The notes below the pieces were generated by a model, which worked only from the letters and a program-made list of their open reading frames with translations, ran no database searches and had not been told where the DNA came from. A DNA stretch of 36,927 nt from Marinobacterium iners DSM 11526. Lineage in GTDB: Bacteria; Pseudomonadota; Gammaproteobacteria; Pseudomonadales; Balneatricaceae. The stretch is taken from assembly GCF_900107855.1 (NCBI RefSeq), contig NZ_FNRJ01000024.1, forward strand, positions 1 through 36,927, given 5' to 3'. Positions 7,834 to 16,158 of this stretch are shown piece by piece. The position numbers and the translations under genes were made by a program. Within the stretch, counting starts at the first letter, position 1, and each line of letters begins with the position of its first letter.

Positions 7834-10800
7834 TCAGGCAGAGCGCTCCTCTTCGATGGCAAGCCCTGCTTCAATGTCCCGTTGTGAAGGCTCTGAATGA
7901 TTACGTGCAATAAGACTGTAGATGGTCGGCAGCACAAACAACGTAAACAAGGTGCCAATCAACATTCCTGTCACGACAACAATACCAATGGCAAAACGGC
8001 TGGCGGAGCCCGCACCACCGGCAAACAGCAAGGGGATCAACCCCGAGACCATGGCCGCTGTTGTCATCAGCACCGGGCGCATTCGGATAACCGCCGACTT
8101 ATGCATCGCTGCCATGGGTCCCAGTTTCTCGTTTCGCTGTATATCGTTGGCGAAGGAGACCATCAGGATCCCGTGCTTGGAGATCAAGCCGATTAGCGTA
8201 ACCAACCCGATCTGGGTGTATATATTCATGGTGGTATAGCCGAGCCAGATCGGCAGCAATGCGCCGCAGATTGCCAAGGGCACCGTCACCAGAATTACCA
8301 ACGGATCACGGAAGCTTTCGTATTGGGCAGCCAGCACCAAGAAGATTACGATCAGCGCAAAGCCAAAGGATATCACCAGCTGATTACCCTCCTGAACGAA
8401 CTGGCGGCTATCGGATAGCCAGTCAATGCTCGCACCGGCCGGCAGCGGCTGGCTTTTCAGGAAACCCACCGCTTGGCCCATGGTGATACCGGGCATCAGA
8501 ACTGCCGATAGGGTTACCGCGTTCATCTGGTCAAACTGGGGCAGCAGGTTCGGTGCTGCCTGGACCTCCACCTTCACCAGGTTTGCCAGCGGCAGCAGCT
8601 CTCCGGACTGTGAACGCACATAGTAGCCGGTCAGGTCCTGAGGACCCCGTCGCTTGTCCTGGGGCACCTGGGCAATAACATCATAGGAACGGTTGAACCA
8701 ATTGAAACGGTTGACGTAGTTTTCACCGACCAGCATTGCCAACGTACCGGCAATCTCAGACATGGATACACCCAGTTCACCAGCCTTGGCTGCATCGACG
8801 GTCAGGTGGGCCAAGGGACTGTCGAACGCCAGATCACTCTCCACATAAGCGAAGAGGCCGCTGCCCCAGGCCGCGCTCTTAATGTTTTCCAGCGTGCTAT
8901 AAAGCTCCGAAAATTCAGCCGGTGCACGCAGGACCATCTGTACAGGAAGACCGCCACTGCCGGCAGGTAGAGGTGCAGGCTGAAATGCAGTCACATAGGC
9001 TTCGGTAACCGATGAGCCTCGGGCATTCAAAGCGCCCTCCACCTCGGCTGCAGTCATCTGGCGCTCATCCCAGGGCTTGAGTACAACACCACCGAAGGCA
9101 TTATTTTGACCATTGCTGCCGTTTATGAAAAAACTGTTCTGGTAATCCGGTAACTGACGGAACAGGCCTTCGACCCCGCGGGATGCGCGCTCGGTGTAAT
9201 CCACATTGGCATATTGAGGGGCTTTCACGGCGGTGAATACATAGCCCTGATCTTCACCCGGTGCCAGCTCACGCTTAACGCCCATGAACAGAAAAACTAT
9301 CCCCGCCAGCACGACGATGCTGACCAGCAGTACCGCCGCACGAGCATGCAAAACAGAATCCAGCAAGCGACCATAGGCATTGGCCAACCCGGTCATGGCC
9401 CGATCAATCGATTGTGCCAGGCGTCCTTCTGAAATCGAATTGTTCAATAGCGCACTGCTCATCATCGGCGACAGCGTCAACGCCACAACGCCCGATACAA
9501 TGACCGCACAAGCCAAGGTAAAGGCAAATTCCTTGAACAGAGCCCCCGTCAGCCCCCCCATCAGGCCAATTGGCGCGTACACCGCAGCCAGCGTGATAGT
9601 CATGCCGATGACCGGCCAGACAATCTCACGAGCCCCCAATATCGCGGCCTTAACCGGCGTCAGCCCTTCTTCAATGTGGCGGTGGATGTTTTCCACCACG
9701 ACGATGGCATCATCGACCACCAGTCCTATGGCCAGCACCATGGCCAGCAGCGTCAGCAGGTTCAGCGAGAAGCCGAACATCAACATCAACGCCGCAGTCC
9801 CGACCAGTGACAAGGGAATGGTGACAATCGGGATAATCACCGAGCGGAAGGAACCAAGGAACAGGAAGATCACGACGATAACGATTACCACCGCCTCAAG
9901 CAGGGTTTTGATCACTTCGTCAATTGAAGCATTAACAAAGCGCGCAATATCGAAGACGTTAACGATTTCCATCCCCGGCGGCGCAGCCTTGCGCAGCTCG
10001 GGCAAAAGCGTTTCGATACCGGCAACAATTTCCAACGGGTTGCCATCGGGGGTCGGCGTGATTGCCAGGGATACCATCCGGCTACCGCCACCGAAGAAGC
10101 TGGCGTTATAGCTCTGCCCTCCCAACTCGGCGGTGGCCACATCGCTAAGACGCACCAGGCTGTTATCAGCACGCTTGATCACCAGGTTGCGGAAGTCTTC
10201 GATACTGCGCACTTCCGTAGAGGCCTGAATAGGAATCAGGGTGTCCTTGCCCCGCAGGGCACCCGGCGCCGCCTGCACATTGTTGTTCCGCAAGGCGTTG
10301 TACAAGTCCCCGGCCGTCAACCGATATGCCGCCAGCTTGACCGGATCAACCCAGAGCCGCATGGCGTAGGTCTGGCCTCCATTCACATCAGCACCCGCCA
10401 CCCCCGGCACCGAGGTGATCAGCGGCTGCACCACTCGGGAGATGTAATCGGTGATCTCCGGAATGGTCTGTCTATCGTTGGCGAACGTCAGATATTGTAC
10501 CGCCGAAACACCATCCGTAATCTTCTGGATCTGGGGATCGAACACACCTTCCGGCAGGCGATATTTCACCTGTTGCACCTTGGCCAGCACCTCCGTCATG
10601 GCCCGGTCTGCGTCGGCATTCAGAACCAGTTTGGCGCGGATCTCACTGCGCCCCATCGTTGAAGTCGATGTCAGGTATTCAATACCGTTGGCGCTGGCGA
10701 TTGCCTGGGAAATAGGCGTAGTGACAAACCCCTGCATGACCTCTTGCGATGCCCCTGGATACTGGGTGGTCACCACAATGGTGGCGCTTTCCATCTGTGG

Positions 10801-10911
10801 GTACTGTCGTACCGGCAATGAAAACAGCGAGGACAATCCGACCAGCAGAATCAGCGTACTTAGTGTTATGGAAAGGATCGGCCGCCGAATAAAGAGATCG
10901 GTAAACGTCAT
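7834..10911 (-). CDS. RND multidrug efflux pump inner-membrane transporter
   Basis: This 1025-residue AcrB/MexI-type proton antiporter has the usual topology of one membrane segment, a large periplasmic loop, five segments, a second loop and the rest. The N-terminus MTFTDLFIRRPILS and the TM4 signature GLVVDDAIVVVENIHRHIEEG, with the proton-relay Asp pair, are clear. The adaptor gene overlaps its start by 4 nt (ATGA), so they are translated together. No outer-membrane factor is encoded nearby, so a TolC-like partner elsewhere is presumed. The SoxR-type promoter upstream suggests induction by redox-active compounds. MexI- and MdtB-like proteins are the nearest matches I can judge by eye; substrates are unknown. 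Confidence 0.94.
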   Translation of the reverse strand: MTFTDLFIRRPILSITLSTLILLVGLSSLFSLPVRQYPQMESATIVVTTQYPGASQEVMQGFVTTPISQAIASANGIEYLTSTSTMGRSEIRAKLVLNADADRAMTEVLAKVQQVKYRLPEGVFDPQIQKITDGVSAVQYLTFANDRQTIPEITDYISRVVQPLITSVPGVAGADVNGGQTYAMRLWVDPVKLAAYRLTAGDLYNALRNNNVQAAPGALRGKDTLIPIQASTEVRSIEDFRNLVIKRADNSLVRLSDVATAELGGQSYNASFFGGGSRMVSLAITPTPDGNPLEIVAGIETLLPELRKAAPPGMEIVNVFDIARFVNASIDEVIKTLLEAVVIVIVVIFLFLGSFRSVIIPIVTIPLSLVGTAALMLMFGFSLNLLTLLAMVLAIGLVVDDAIVVVENIHRHIEEGLTPVKAAILGAREIVWPVIGMTITLAAVYAPIGLMGGLTGALFKEFAFTLACAVIVSGVVALTLSPMMSSALLNNSISEGRLAQSIDRAMTGLANAYGRLLDSVLHARAAVLLVSIVVLAGIVFLFMGVKRELAPGEDQGYVFTAVKAPQYANVDYTERASRGVEGLFRQLPDYQNSFFINGSNGQNNAFGGVVLKPWDERQMTAAEVEGALNARGSSVTEAYVTAFQPAPLPAGSGGLPVQMVLRAPAEFSELYSTLENIKSAAWGSGLFAYVESDLAFDSPLAHLTVDAAKAGELGVSMSEIAGTLAMLVGENYVNRFNWFNRSYDVIAQVPQDKRRGPQDLTGYYVRSQSGELLPLANLVKVEVQAAPNLLPQFDQMNAVTLSAVLMPGITMGQAVGFLKSQPLPAGASIDWLSDSRQFVQEGNQLVISFGFALIVIFLVLAAQYESFRDPLVILVTVPLAICGALLPIWLGYTTMNIYTQIGLVTLIGLISKHGILMVSFANDIQRNEKLGPMAAMHKSAVIRMRPVLMTTAAMVSGLIPLLFAGGAGSASRFAIGIVVVTGMLIGTLFTLFVLPTIYSLIARNHSEPSQRDIEAGLAIEEERSA

Positions 10912-12083
10912 GACTGTCCACCTTCTGCTGTCATTACCTCCTCCATATTCTGATCATTCCCGCCGATTTGAGAGTCTGCGCCAACCACCTTAAGCTGGCT
11001 GTTCGGCTGTACACGCAGCTGACCTTCAGTCACCACCAAATCACCCACCTGCAGGCCGCTGCCGACCACCACCTGATCACCGATACGACGACTGATCGTG
11101 ACCGGAACAAACTTTGGCTTACCGATCTGCTCGGCGTTCAGATCTCGTACCACCAAAGCGGAATCTCCGTATGCCGAGGTCAGAATTGCGGAGGCTGGCA
11201 AGAGCAGCGCATCGGGCTCGGTGTGCAGATCCAGGCGCACACTGACGTACATCCCAGGACGCAGTTTTTGGCCCTCATTACCCATTCGAGCCTGCACCCT
11301 TAGGTTACGTGTATCCGGGTTTACCTGAGGTTCGAGTGCACTGACCTCGGCACTCAACGCTGTATCTACATCCAAATCGGAAACTAGCCGGATCGGCTGT
11401 CCCACATGAATATTCATAGCCTGCCGCTGAGAAACATCAAAGTTAACAAAGAGCTCAGACAGATTTGTGAGGGACGCGGCAGTGTCGCCCGGATTCAAGT
11501 ATTGACCGAGATCCACGTGCCGGATACCTATTTCCCCATCGAAGGGAGCCCTGATTTGTTTTTGCTGGATACGTGCTTCAAGTCGCGCCAGCTCGGCACT
11601 GGCCTGATCATAATCGGCAAGACGCTGCTGACGCATCTCCTCTGTCATCGCCCCAGATGGAGCAAGTCGACGTGCTCGCTCAAGCTGTTTGCGAGCAAAG
11701 GCTTCTCGTGCCCTGGCGGCAGCCAAGTCCGCTTCTTCCACAGAGGTGTCAAGCTTGACCAACACATCACCCGATGAAACTCTCTGGCCAGCCGTGAATT
11801 CAATGGCAACGACTTTGCCTGCTACCTCAGACGTCAGCATCACTTGCTGTTCTGCCTTCAACTCACCGGGAAGCTCCAGTGTCTCAGCACTTTCCTGCCC
11901 CTTTAGCCGAATCACTTTGACATCCACTGGAGCTCCACCGCTCCAGCCATCCTGTGATGTGTTTTGAGTTTTCCAGTACCAGAGACCACCTATAATCACA
12001 GTCAATAGTAAAATAACAACCATCAGGGCCTTCCACCCTGCTCCCCTGCCGAGAGAGGATTCACTGTGTACCTGCTGTGTCAT
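10908..12083 (-). CDS. RND efflux periplasmic adaptor (membrane fusion protein)
   Basis: This 391-residue adaptor links the RND transporter to an outer-membrane channel. One N-terminal membrane anchor (about residues 19-42) is followed by the biotinyl-lipoyl-like half-motifs (SEVAGKVVAIEFTAGQRVSSG and IRAPFDGEIGIRHVDLGQYL). These flank a coiled-coil hairpin rich in Ala, Glu and Arg (about 130-180). The beta-barrel region includes LRPGMYVSVRLDL. It resembles MexH/VexC-type adaptors. It is the first gene after the SoxR-type promoter, with a leader of only about 30 nt and AGGA before the ATG. The C-terminal tail is acidic and polar (NDQNMEEVMTAEGGQS). Confidence 0.93.
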   Translation of the reverse strand: MTQQVHSESSLGRGAGWKALMVVILLLTVIIGGLWYWKTQNTSQDGWSGGAPVDVKVIRLKGQESAETLELPGELKAEQQVMLTSEVAGKVVAIEFTAGQRVSSGDVLVKLDTSVEEADLAAARAREAFARKQLERARRLAPSGAMTEEMRQQRLADYDQASAELARLEARIQQKQIRAPFDGEIGIRHVDLGQYLNPGDTAASLTNLSELFVNFDVSQRQAMNIHVGQPIRLVSDLDVDTALSAEVSALEPQVNPDTRNLRVQARMGNEGQKLRPGMYVSVRLDLHTEPDALLLPASAILTSAYGDSALVVRDLNAEQIGKPKFVPVTISRRIGDQVVVGSGLQVGDLVVTEGQLRVQPNSQLKVVGADSQIGGNDQNMEEVMTAEGGQS

Positions 12084-12119
12084 CAGCTGTTTATCCTGAG
12101 CGTCCCATGAAAAAAACCA

Positions 12120-12150
12120 ACTTTAAAACCTCAAGTAAGCTTGAGGTCAA
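12120..12150 (-). promoter_or_regulatory. SoxR-activated promoter of the RND pump operon
   Basis: On the minus strand TTGACC (12150-12145) and TAAAGT (12125-12120) are separated by 19 bp instead of 17. The spacer region carries CCTCAAGTAAGCTTGAGG (12129-12146), which differs from the E. coli SoxR box CCTCAAGTTAACTTGAGG only in its centre. The overlong spacer and this palindrome are the hallmark of SoxR-regulated promoters. The soxR gene lies at the far end of the same unit. The site also lies 135 bp upstream of hpaA. Confidence 0.92.
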
Positions 12151-12264
12151 GAACGCTTTACACTTCTTTTTCGCTATAGAAAAAGGGAGACGATGTGGTC
12201 ACTCTAACCAACCCGAACAGATGACTCTGGAGCGACATCATCCCCCCAGTCGAAGACCGGCATC

Positions 12265-12273
12265 TGTTATAAT
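12265..12273 (+). promoter_or_regulatory. Extended -10 promoter of hpaA, possibly leaderless
   Basis: TG (12265-12266), one base, then TATAAT (12268-12273) forms a perfect extended -10 element with no clear -35 box. The ATG of hpaA is only 7 nt further on, where transcription would be expected to begin, and there is no Shine-Dalgarno sequence. The hpaA message may therefore be leaderless. The start codon is supported by alignment length with E. coli HpaA. Confidence 0.6.
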
Positions 12274-12280
12274 CGGGCGT

Positions 12281-13186
12281 ATGAGAGAACACTCCCACAG
12301 CGAATGGATTCCCAACATCATCCTGGGACAGGATTACGACCGTCGATACATCGACGCGCCGATCCATTATGACGTGCTGGAAAATCTGGCCGTGTTCTTC
12401 GGCCGCGACATGCCGGTACATCGTCACGCCCAATACCTGCAGATTCACTACATCGACCGAGGCGAAATCAGCTTCCATATCGATGACAAAATCTACCATG
12501 CACAGGGCCCCAGTCTGATTTTGACCCCCCCCTCCGTCCCCCATTCCTTTCTGACCGAACCCGAAGCCTGCGGCCACGTACTAACGATCCATCAGTCCAT
12601 TGTCTGGCAGCTGCTCAAGGATGGTTTGCAGCAGGAGATGGATACCGAGCTGAACCATGGTATCTGTATTGTGCGTGCCGAGCTGGAACCCAGGCAGCGT
12701 ACCCAGTGGCCATTGATTACCCAGACGTTCCGCAACCTCAAGGTGGAATGGTTCAGAGAGCACCCGGCCAAACGGCTGGCGTTGCATACTCTGGTAAGGC
12801 TTTTGCTGATTCAAATCAGTCGCCTGTCAGCCAAGGAGGCGGAAAGCACCACCGTCAACAACGATGATCTGCAGATCTTTCGACGCTTCTCAGACCTGAT
12901 CGAAGGACACTACCGTGAGCACTGGCACCTGCCGGAGTACACCGACCGGTTGGGTATTTCAGAAAGTCGGCTGCACCAGATCTGTCAACGTGTCTCCAAC
13001 CGCTCCCCCAAAAAGCTGATCCACGACCGCATAATTCAGGAAACCAAACGGCTGCTTACCTTCAGCAATCTATCCAGCAGTGACATCTGCTATCAACTGG
13101 GATTTTCTGATCCTGCCTATTTTTCCCGCTTTTTCAAGCGCCATACCGGCGTCACCGCTCAGCGTTATCGGAGCGAACAGCAGTAA
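12281..13186 (+). CDS. hpaA: AraC/XylS-family activator of 4-HPA catabolism
   Basis: This 301-residue regulator matches E. coli HpaA, the activator of hpaBC. The N-terminal cupin ligand domain shows FFGRDMPVHRHAQYLQIHY and LTPPSVPHSFLTE with HVLTIHQSIVW, all nearly identical to HpaA. The C-terminal double helix-turn-helix spans about 205-298 (LGISESRLHQICQRVSNRSPKKLI and QLGFSDPAYFSRFFKRHTG). The ATG at 12281 gives the same N-terminal length as HpaA; a longer in-frame start at 12077 would run back through the SoxR promoter and is rejected. It presumably activates the hpaB oxygenase promoter near 21200-21448, which lacks an HpaR-type palindrome. Ligand 4-HPA is inferred from the family. Confidence 0.93.
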   Translation: MREHSHSEWIPNIILGQDYDRRYIDAPIHYDVLENLAVFFGRDMPVHRHAQYLQIHYIDRGEISFHIDDKIYHAQGPSLILTPPSVPHSFLTEPEACGHVLTIHQSIVWQLLKDGLQQEMDTELNHGICIVRAELEPRQRTQWPLITQTFRNLKVEWFREHPAKRLALHTLVRLLLIQISRLSAKEAESTTVNNDDLQIFRRFSDLIEGHYREHWHLPEYTDRLGISESRLHQICQRVSNRSPKKLIHDRIIQETKRLLTFSNLSSSDICYQLGFSDPAYFSRFFKRHTGVTAQRYRSEQQ

Positions 13187-13193
13187 CACCCGC

Positions 13194-13222
13194 TGGACTG
13201 TTAGTTAATACATTAATAAAAT
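13194..13222 (+). promoter_or_regulatory. Promoter with candidate HpaR operator before the unknown permease
   Basis: TGGACT (13194-13199) and TAAAAT (13217-13222) are 17 bp apart. The spacer holds TTAATACATTAA (13205-13216), another member of the palindrome family. The ATG of the next gene is only 7 nt past the -10 box, and no ribosome site is seen, so a leaderless transcript is possible. The -35 box is weak. The permease and hpaR would be transcribed from here, making HpaR autoregulated. Confidence 0.65.
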
Positions 13223-13228
13223 GCTGCC

Positions 13229-14554
13229 ATGCAACAGAACCCAACAGCCGGTGAACGCTCCGGAGTCGCCATAGACACCCTTTCAGGCCTGCTGATCTTT
13301 GCCACTTTGGTCATGGCATTGATCGACACTTTCGACCTGGCCGTGCTAGCCCTGCCGGCAACACTCACGGCCTGGGCCTTTGTGCTGCTCGAATACCTGC
13401 GCCTGAACCGCAAGCAACGCATTCAGATCAGCGTACTCTGTGCCATTGGAGCGGCCTTTACCGGCTGGGCGTGGAGCCAGGGCTCTGATGCACAATTGAT
13501 TGACTTGCTGGGCGAGCACCTCAAACTTGCGATGCTGCTGGCGGCCGTGAACTTCATCCGCCTCAGTACACAACTGGCACCGGCCACCGACTCACCCGGT
13601 CCGCGAAGCTTTCTGCTCACGCTCGGCGGGATGCACCTGTTTTCGTCCGTGGCCAACTTTTCATCCATGCTGCTGGTGGGCGAGCAGATCAAGCGCAAAG
13701 GAACTCTTAGCCCGTTATCACAGATCATTCTGGCACGCGGCTTCAGCCTTGCGATCATGTGGTCACCCTTTTTGAGCATACTTCCGCTGGTGCTTGAGCA
13801 GGTGCCCGGTGCCGAACTCTACAGTATCTATCCGTTCTCGGCCGCACTGGCAGTGATCGGCCTGTTGCTCACTTTTCTGGACGTGCGCCATCGACATAAC
13901 GACGAATATCACCACTATTCAGGATTCCCCATGACACTGGGCACCCTGTTGCTCCCGCTGTGCCTGATCAGTACAATTCTGCTCGCTGCATGGATTTGGC
14001 CACAGTTGCCAACCGTGGGTGCTGTGTCATTGCTGGCGATACTGACACCACTGATGATGCTGACGCTACGCCGCGGCCCGTTACAGGCGACATCCCGGGT
14101 GATTAAGCATATCACCCAACGCCTGGCGGACACTCGCGCCGAAATATCACTCTTTCTAAGTGCAGGCTTTCTTGCGGCCGGGGTCAAGGCATGCATTGCT
14201 GTCGGGCTGATCGATCTGCCATTCACCCACACCGATGCGACGGTGGCATCGATAGTGATGATCTCGATCGTGGTGCTTGCCTACCTGGGCATTCACCAGT
14301 TCGCGCTGGTGGCGATCTGCGCCGGTCTGCTGGCTGATGTCACCACGGCCCCGACACTGATGGCGATCGCCTATATAGTGGCCACATCGGTTTCCATGTC
14401 CGGCAGCACCTTCAGCGGGGTAAACTTTATTCTTCAGGCGCGCTTTGCCTGCCCGGCGCGCAGCTTGCTGAGAAACAACCTGAACTATTCAGTGATGATG
14501 CTGGTCGCGGCCAGCCTGCTGATGTACTTAATGCAGTATATGGGGGTCAGGTGA
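13229..14554 (+). CDS. Polytopic membrane permease of unknown family
   Basis: This 441-residue protein is mostly hydrophobic, with about ten to twelve membrane segments. I do not recognise a named family. Two similar-looking stretches, SSVANFSSMLLVGEQIKRKG near residue 145 and SVSMSGSTFSGVNFILQARF near 395, are rich in Ser, Asn and Gly between helices. They recall the re-entrant loops of the ion-transporter superfamily (DASS, ArsB, TRAP large subunits), which would suggest a two-repeat permease. It lies between hpaA and hpaR, has its own palindrome-bearing promoter, and its stop overlaps a GTG before hpaR (GTGA). Uptake of 4-HPA or a related acid is a reasonable inference, but it could serve another role. 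Confidence 0.75.
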   Translation: MQQNPTAGERSGVAIDTLSGLLIFATLVMALIDTFDLAVLALPATLTAWAFVLLEYLRLNRKQRIQISVLCAIGAAFTGWAWSQGSDAQLIDLLGEHLKLAMLLAAVNFIRLSTQLAPATDSPGPRSFLLTLGGMHLFSSVANFSSMLLVGEQIKRKGTLSPLSQIILARGFSLAIMWSPFLSILPLVLEQVPGAELYSIYPFSAALAVIGLLLTFLDVRHRHNDEYHHYSGFPMTLGTLLLPLCLISTILLAAWIWPQLPTVGAVSLLAILTPLMMLTLRRGPLQATSRVIKHITQRLADTRAEISLFLSAGFLAAGVKACIAVGLIDLPFTHTDATVASIVMISIVVLAYLGIHQFALVAICAGLLADVTTAPTLMAIAYIVATSVSMSGSTFSGVNFILQARFACPARSLLRNNLNYSVMMLVAASLLMYLMQYMGVR

Positions 14555-14595
14555 CCATCCTGCAGCCGATACGAACAACAGGTAATGAGATACTG

Positions 14596-15018
14596 ATGCG
14601 CAAATACGAAGACTCCGTCCCCCTGAAACTGCTGAAGGCGCGTGAAGTGACCATGAGCTTCTTCCGCCCTGTGCTGCAGGAGATTCCGCTTACCGAACAG
14701 CAGTGGCGCGTGATTCGTGCCCTGGATGAACACGGTGAACTTGAGTCCAAACAACTGGCGGACCTGTGCTGCATACTCAGCCCCAGCCTTACCGGCATCA
14801 TCAGCCGGCTGGAGCAGCAGGATTACATTCAGCGCCGCCGCTCGCCGGAAGATCAGCGCCGCGTGCTGATCAGCCTGACCGACAAGGCCAAACAGATGTT
14901 CGACAGCATCAGTCCCTCACTGGAAGCTTGCTACAAGCAGATCACCGAGCAGTTCTCCAAAGAGAACATGGAGCAGCTGGACAAGCTGCTGAATCAGCTC
15001 TGCCAGATTAAACCCTGA
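14596..15018 (+). CDS. hpaR: MarR-family repressor of the hpa operon
   Basis: This 140-residue winged-helix protein matches E. coli HpaR: LKAREVTMSFFRPVLQEIPLTEQQWRVIRAL, CILSPSLTGIISRLEQQDYI and DQRRVLISLT all have close equivalents. HpaR represses the meta-cleavage genes and is released by pathway aromatics. The ATG at 14596 gives the family length. A GTG at 14551 overlapping the preceding stop is an alternative that adds 15 residues and would give tight coupling to the permease. As a MarR dimer it should bind short palindromes, and TTAAyATnTTAA sites lie at the promoters of hpaF, hpaH, the permease, hpaD1 and MFS2. Confidence 0.93.
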   Translation: MRKYEDSVPLKLLKAREVTMSFFRPVLQEIPLTEQQWRVIRALDEHGELESKQLADLCCILSPSLTGIISRLEQQDYIQRRRSPEDQRRVLISLTDKAKQMFDSISPSLEACYKQITEQFSKENMEQLDKLLNQLCQIKP

Positions 15019-15069
15019 CACCCGTCAATAATCTTCAAGGTTGAACGCGCCGCCCCTTTTGGACGGCCG

Positions 15070-15113
15070 TTGACTTTAGATAATATGTTAACTAGCATTA
15101 CTTAACATGTTAA
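15070..15113 (+). promoter_or_regulatory. hpaD1 promoter with two candidate HpaR operators
   Basis: TTGACT (15070-15075) and TAGCAT (15093-15098) are 17 bp apart. One operator, ATAATATGTTAA (15080-15091), fills the spacer. A second, TTAACATGTTAA (15102-15113, a perfect palindrome), covers the expected transcription start. The two centres are 22 bp apart, about two helical turns, so two dimers could bind the same face of the DNA. This is the only promoter in the window with a doubled site. Confidence 0.8.
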
Positions 15114-15122
15114 CGAAAGACA

Positions 15123-15186
15123 GCCCGGGTTTTCGCACCTGCAAAAACCTTGATCGCGGCGCAAAAAAACCTCGATCATGCCGGGC
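15123..15186 (+). other. Possible structured leader of hpaD1
   Basis: The roughly 110-nt leader between the promoter and hpaD1 can fold into an outer stem GCCCGG (15123-15128) / CCGGGC (15181-15186). This encloses an inner stem TGATCG (15151-15156) / CGATCA (15173-15178) with an A-rich loop. The ribosome site AGAAGG at 15201 lies outside the structure. It could be chance or a stabilising fold; no riboswitch class is recognised. Confidence 0.3.
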
Positions 15187-15214
15187 ATGTCCCACAATAA
15201 AGAAGGTGTTAACC

Positions 15215-16066
15215 ATGGGCGAAATCGTATTAGCTGCAAAAGTGACTCACGTACCGACCATGCTGCTGTCAGAGCAGCCGGGCAAACTTCAGGGCTGTCG
15301 CCAGCAGGCAATCGACGGTCACCGTGAGATCATGCGCCGTGCGCGTGAAATGGGTGCCGACACGGTTGTGGTGCTGGATACCCACTGGCTGATCAACGCC
15401 GGTTATCACATCAACAGCAACCCGGTATTCAAGGGCAAGTTCACCAGCCACGAGTTCCCGCACTTCATCCAGAACCTGGAGTATGAGTACAAGGGTAACC
15501 CGGCGCTGGGCGATGCGATTGCGGCCAAGGCCACCGAAAAAGGTGTTTTCACCCTCTCCCACCAGGTTGAAACGCTGGACCTTGAGTACGGCACACTGGT
15601 GCCCATGCACTTCATGGAGCCCGGTGATATGCCGATCGTATCTGTTGCGGCCTTCTGTACCGTTCACAACTTGCAGGACTCTCGCAAGCTGGGTGAGGCG
15701 ATCGCCGAAGCGGTCAAGGAAAGCGACTGCAAGGTCCTGCTGCTGGCTTCCGGCTCCCTGTCACACAAGATCTGGGAAAACGAGCTCTATGAAGCGAACA
15801 ATGGCACCTTCACCATTTCACGCGAATTCAACCGTCAGGTCGATCTGCGCGTGCTGGAGCTGTGGCAGAACGGGGAAATCGATACCTTCCTGAAAATGCT
15901 GCCCGAGTATGCCCAGCACTGCTCAGGTGAAGGCGGCATGCACGATACTGCCATGCTGTTCGGTGCCCTCGGCTGGGACAAGTACACCGGCAAGGGCGAG
16001 TTGATCGGCGAGTACTTCCCAAGCTCCGGTACCGGCCAGGCCAACGTTATTTTCCCGGTACAGTAA
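15215..16066 (+). CDS. hpaD: 3,4-dihydroxyphenylacetate 2,3-dioxygenase, copy 1
   Basis: This 283-residue protein is a LigB-type (type III) extradiol dioxygenase of exactly the length of E. coli HpaD. It opens the ring of homoprotocatechuate with O2 using Fe(II) or Mn(II). Metal ligands are expected at His12 (KVTHVP) and His57 (LDTHW), with a Glu in SGEGGMHDTAM. EYGTLVPMHFM, LLASGSLSHKIW and SSGTGQANVIFPV are family signatures. It is the more diverged of the two copies: the N-terminus reads MGEIVLAAKVTHVPTM against MGKLALAAKITHVPSM in copy 2 and E. coli. The ATG has AGAAGG upstream. Tight control is suggested by the doubled operator. The two copies may differ in substrate range or metal. Confidence 0.93.
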   Translation: MGEIVLAAKVTHVPTMLLSEQPGKLQGCRQQAIDGHREIMRRAREMGADTVVVLDTHWLINAGYHINSNPVFKGKFTSHEFPHFIQNLEYEYKGNPALGDAIAAKATEKGVFTLSHQVETLDLEYGTLVPMHFMEPGDMPIVSVAAFCTVHNLQDSRKLGEAIAEAVKESDCKVLLLASGSLSHKIWENELYEANNGTFTISREFNRQVDLRVLELWQNGEIDTFLKMLPEYAQHCSGEGGMHDTAMLFGALGWDKYTGKGELIGEYFPSSGTGQANVIFPVQ

Positions 16067-16075
16067 GTTACACAT

Positions 16076-16101
16076 CCGCCGGGGTTTCACCTCCCCGGCG
16101 G
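16076..16101. terminator. Strong intercistronic hairpin after hpaD1
   Basis: A perfect 9-bp GC stem CCGCCGGGG (16076-16084) / CCCCGGCGG (16093-16101) with an 8-nt loop begins 9 nt after the hpaD1 stop. No T run follows, so it is not a standard intrinsic terminator. It may stabilise the hpaD1 message or reduce read-through into the aldehyde dehydrogenase gene. Confidence 0.5.
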
Positions 16102-16158
16102 TCGATTCAGCCAGTTCTCACTCATAACCCAACACTATAAGCAGGCGGAGACACATCC

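Noticed and set aside
12077-12280. Longer hpaA reading frame starting at 12077
   Set aside because: It would translate the SoxR promoter region and exceed the E. coli HpaA N-terminus; the start at 12281 aligns in length.
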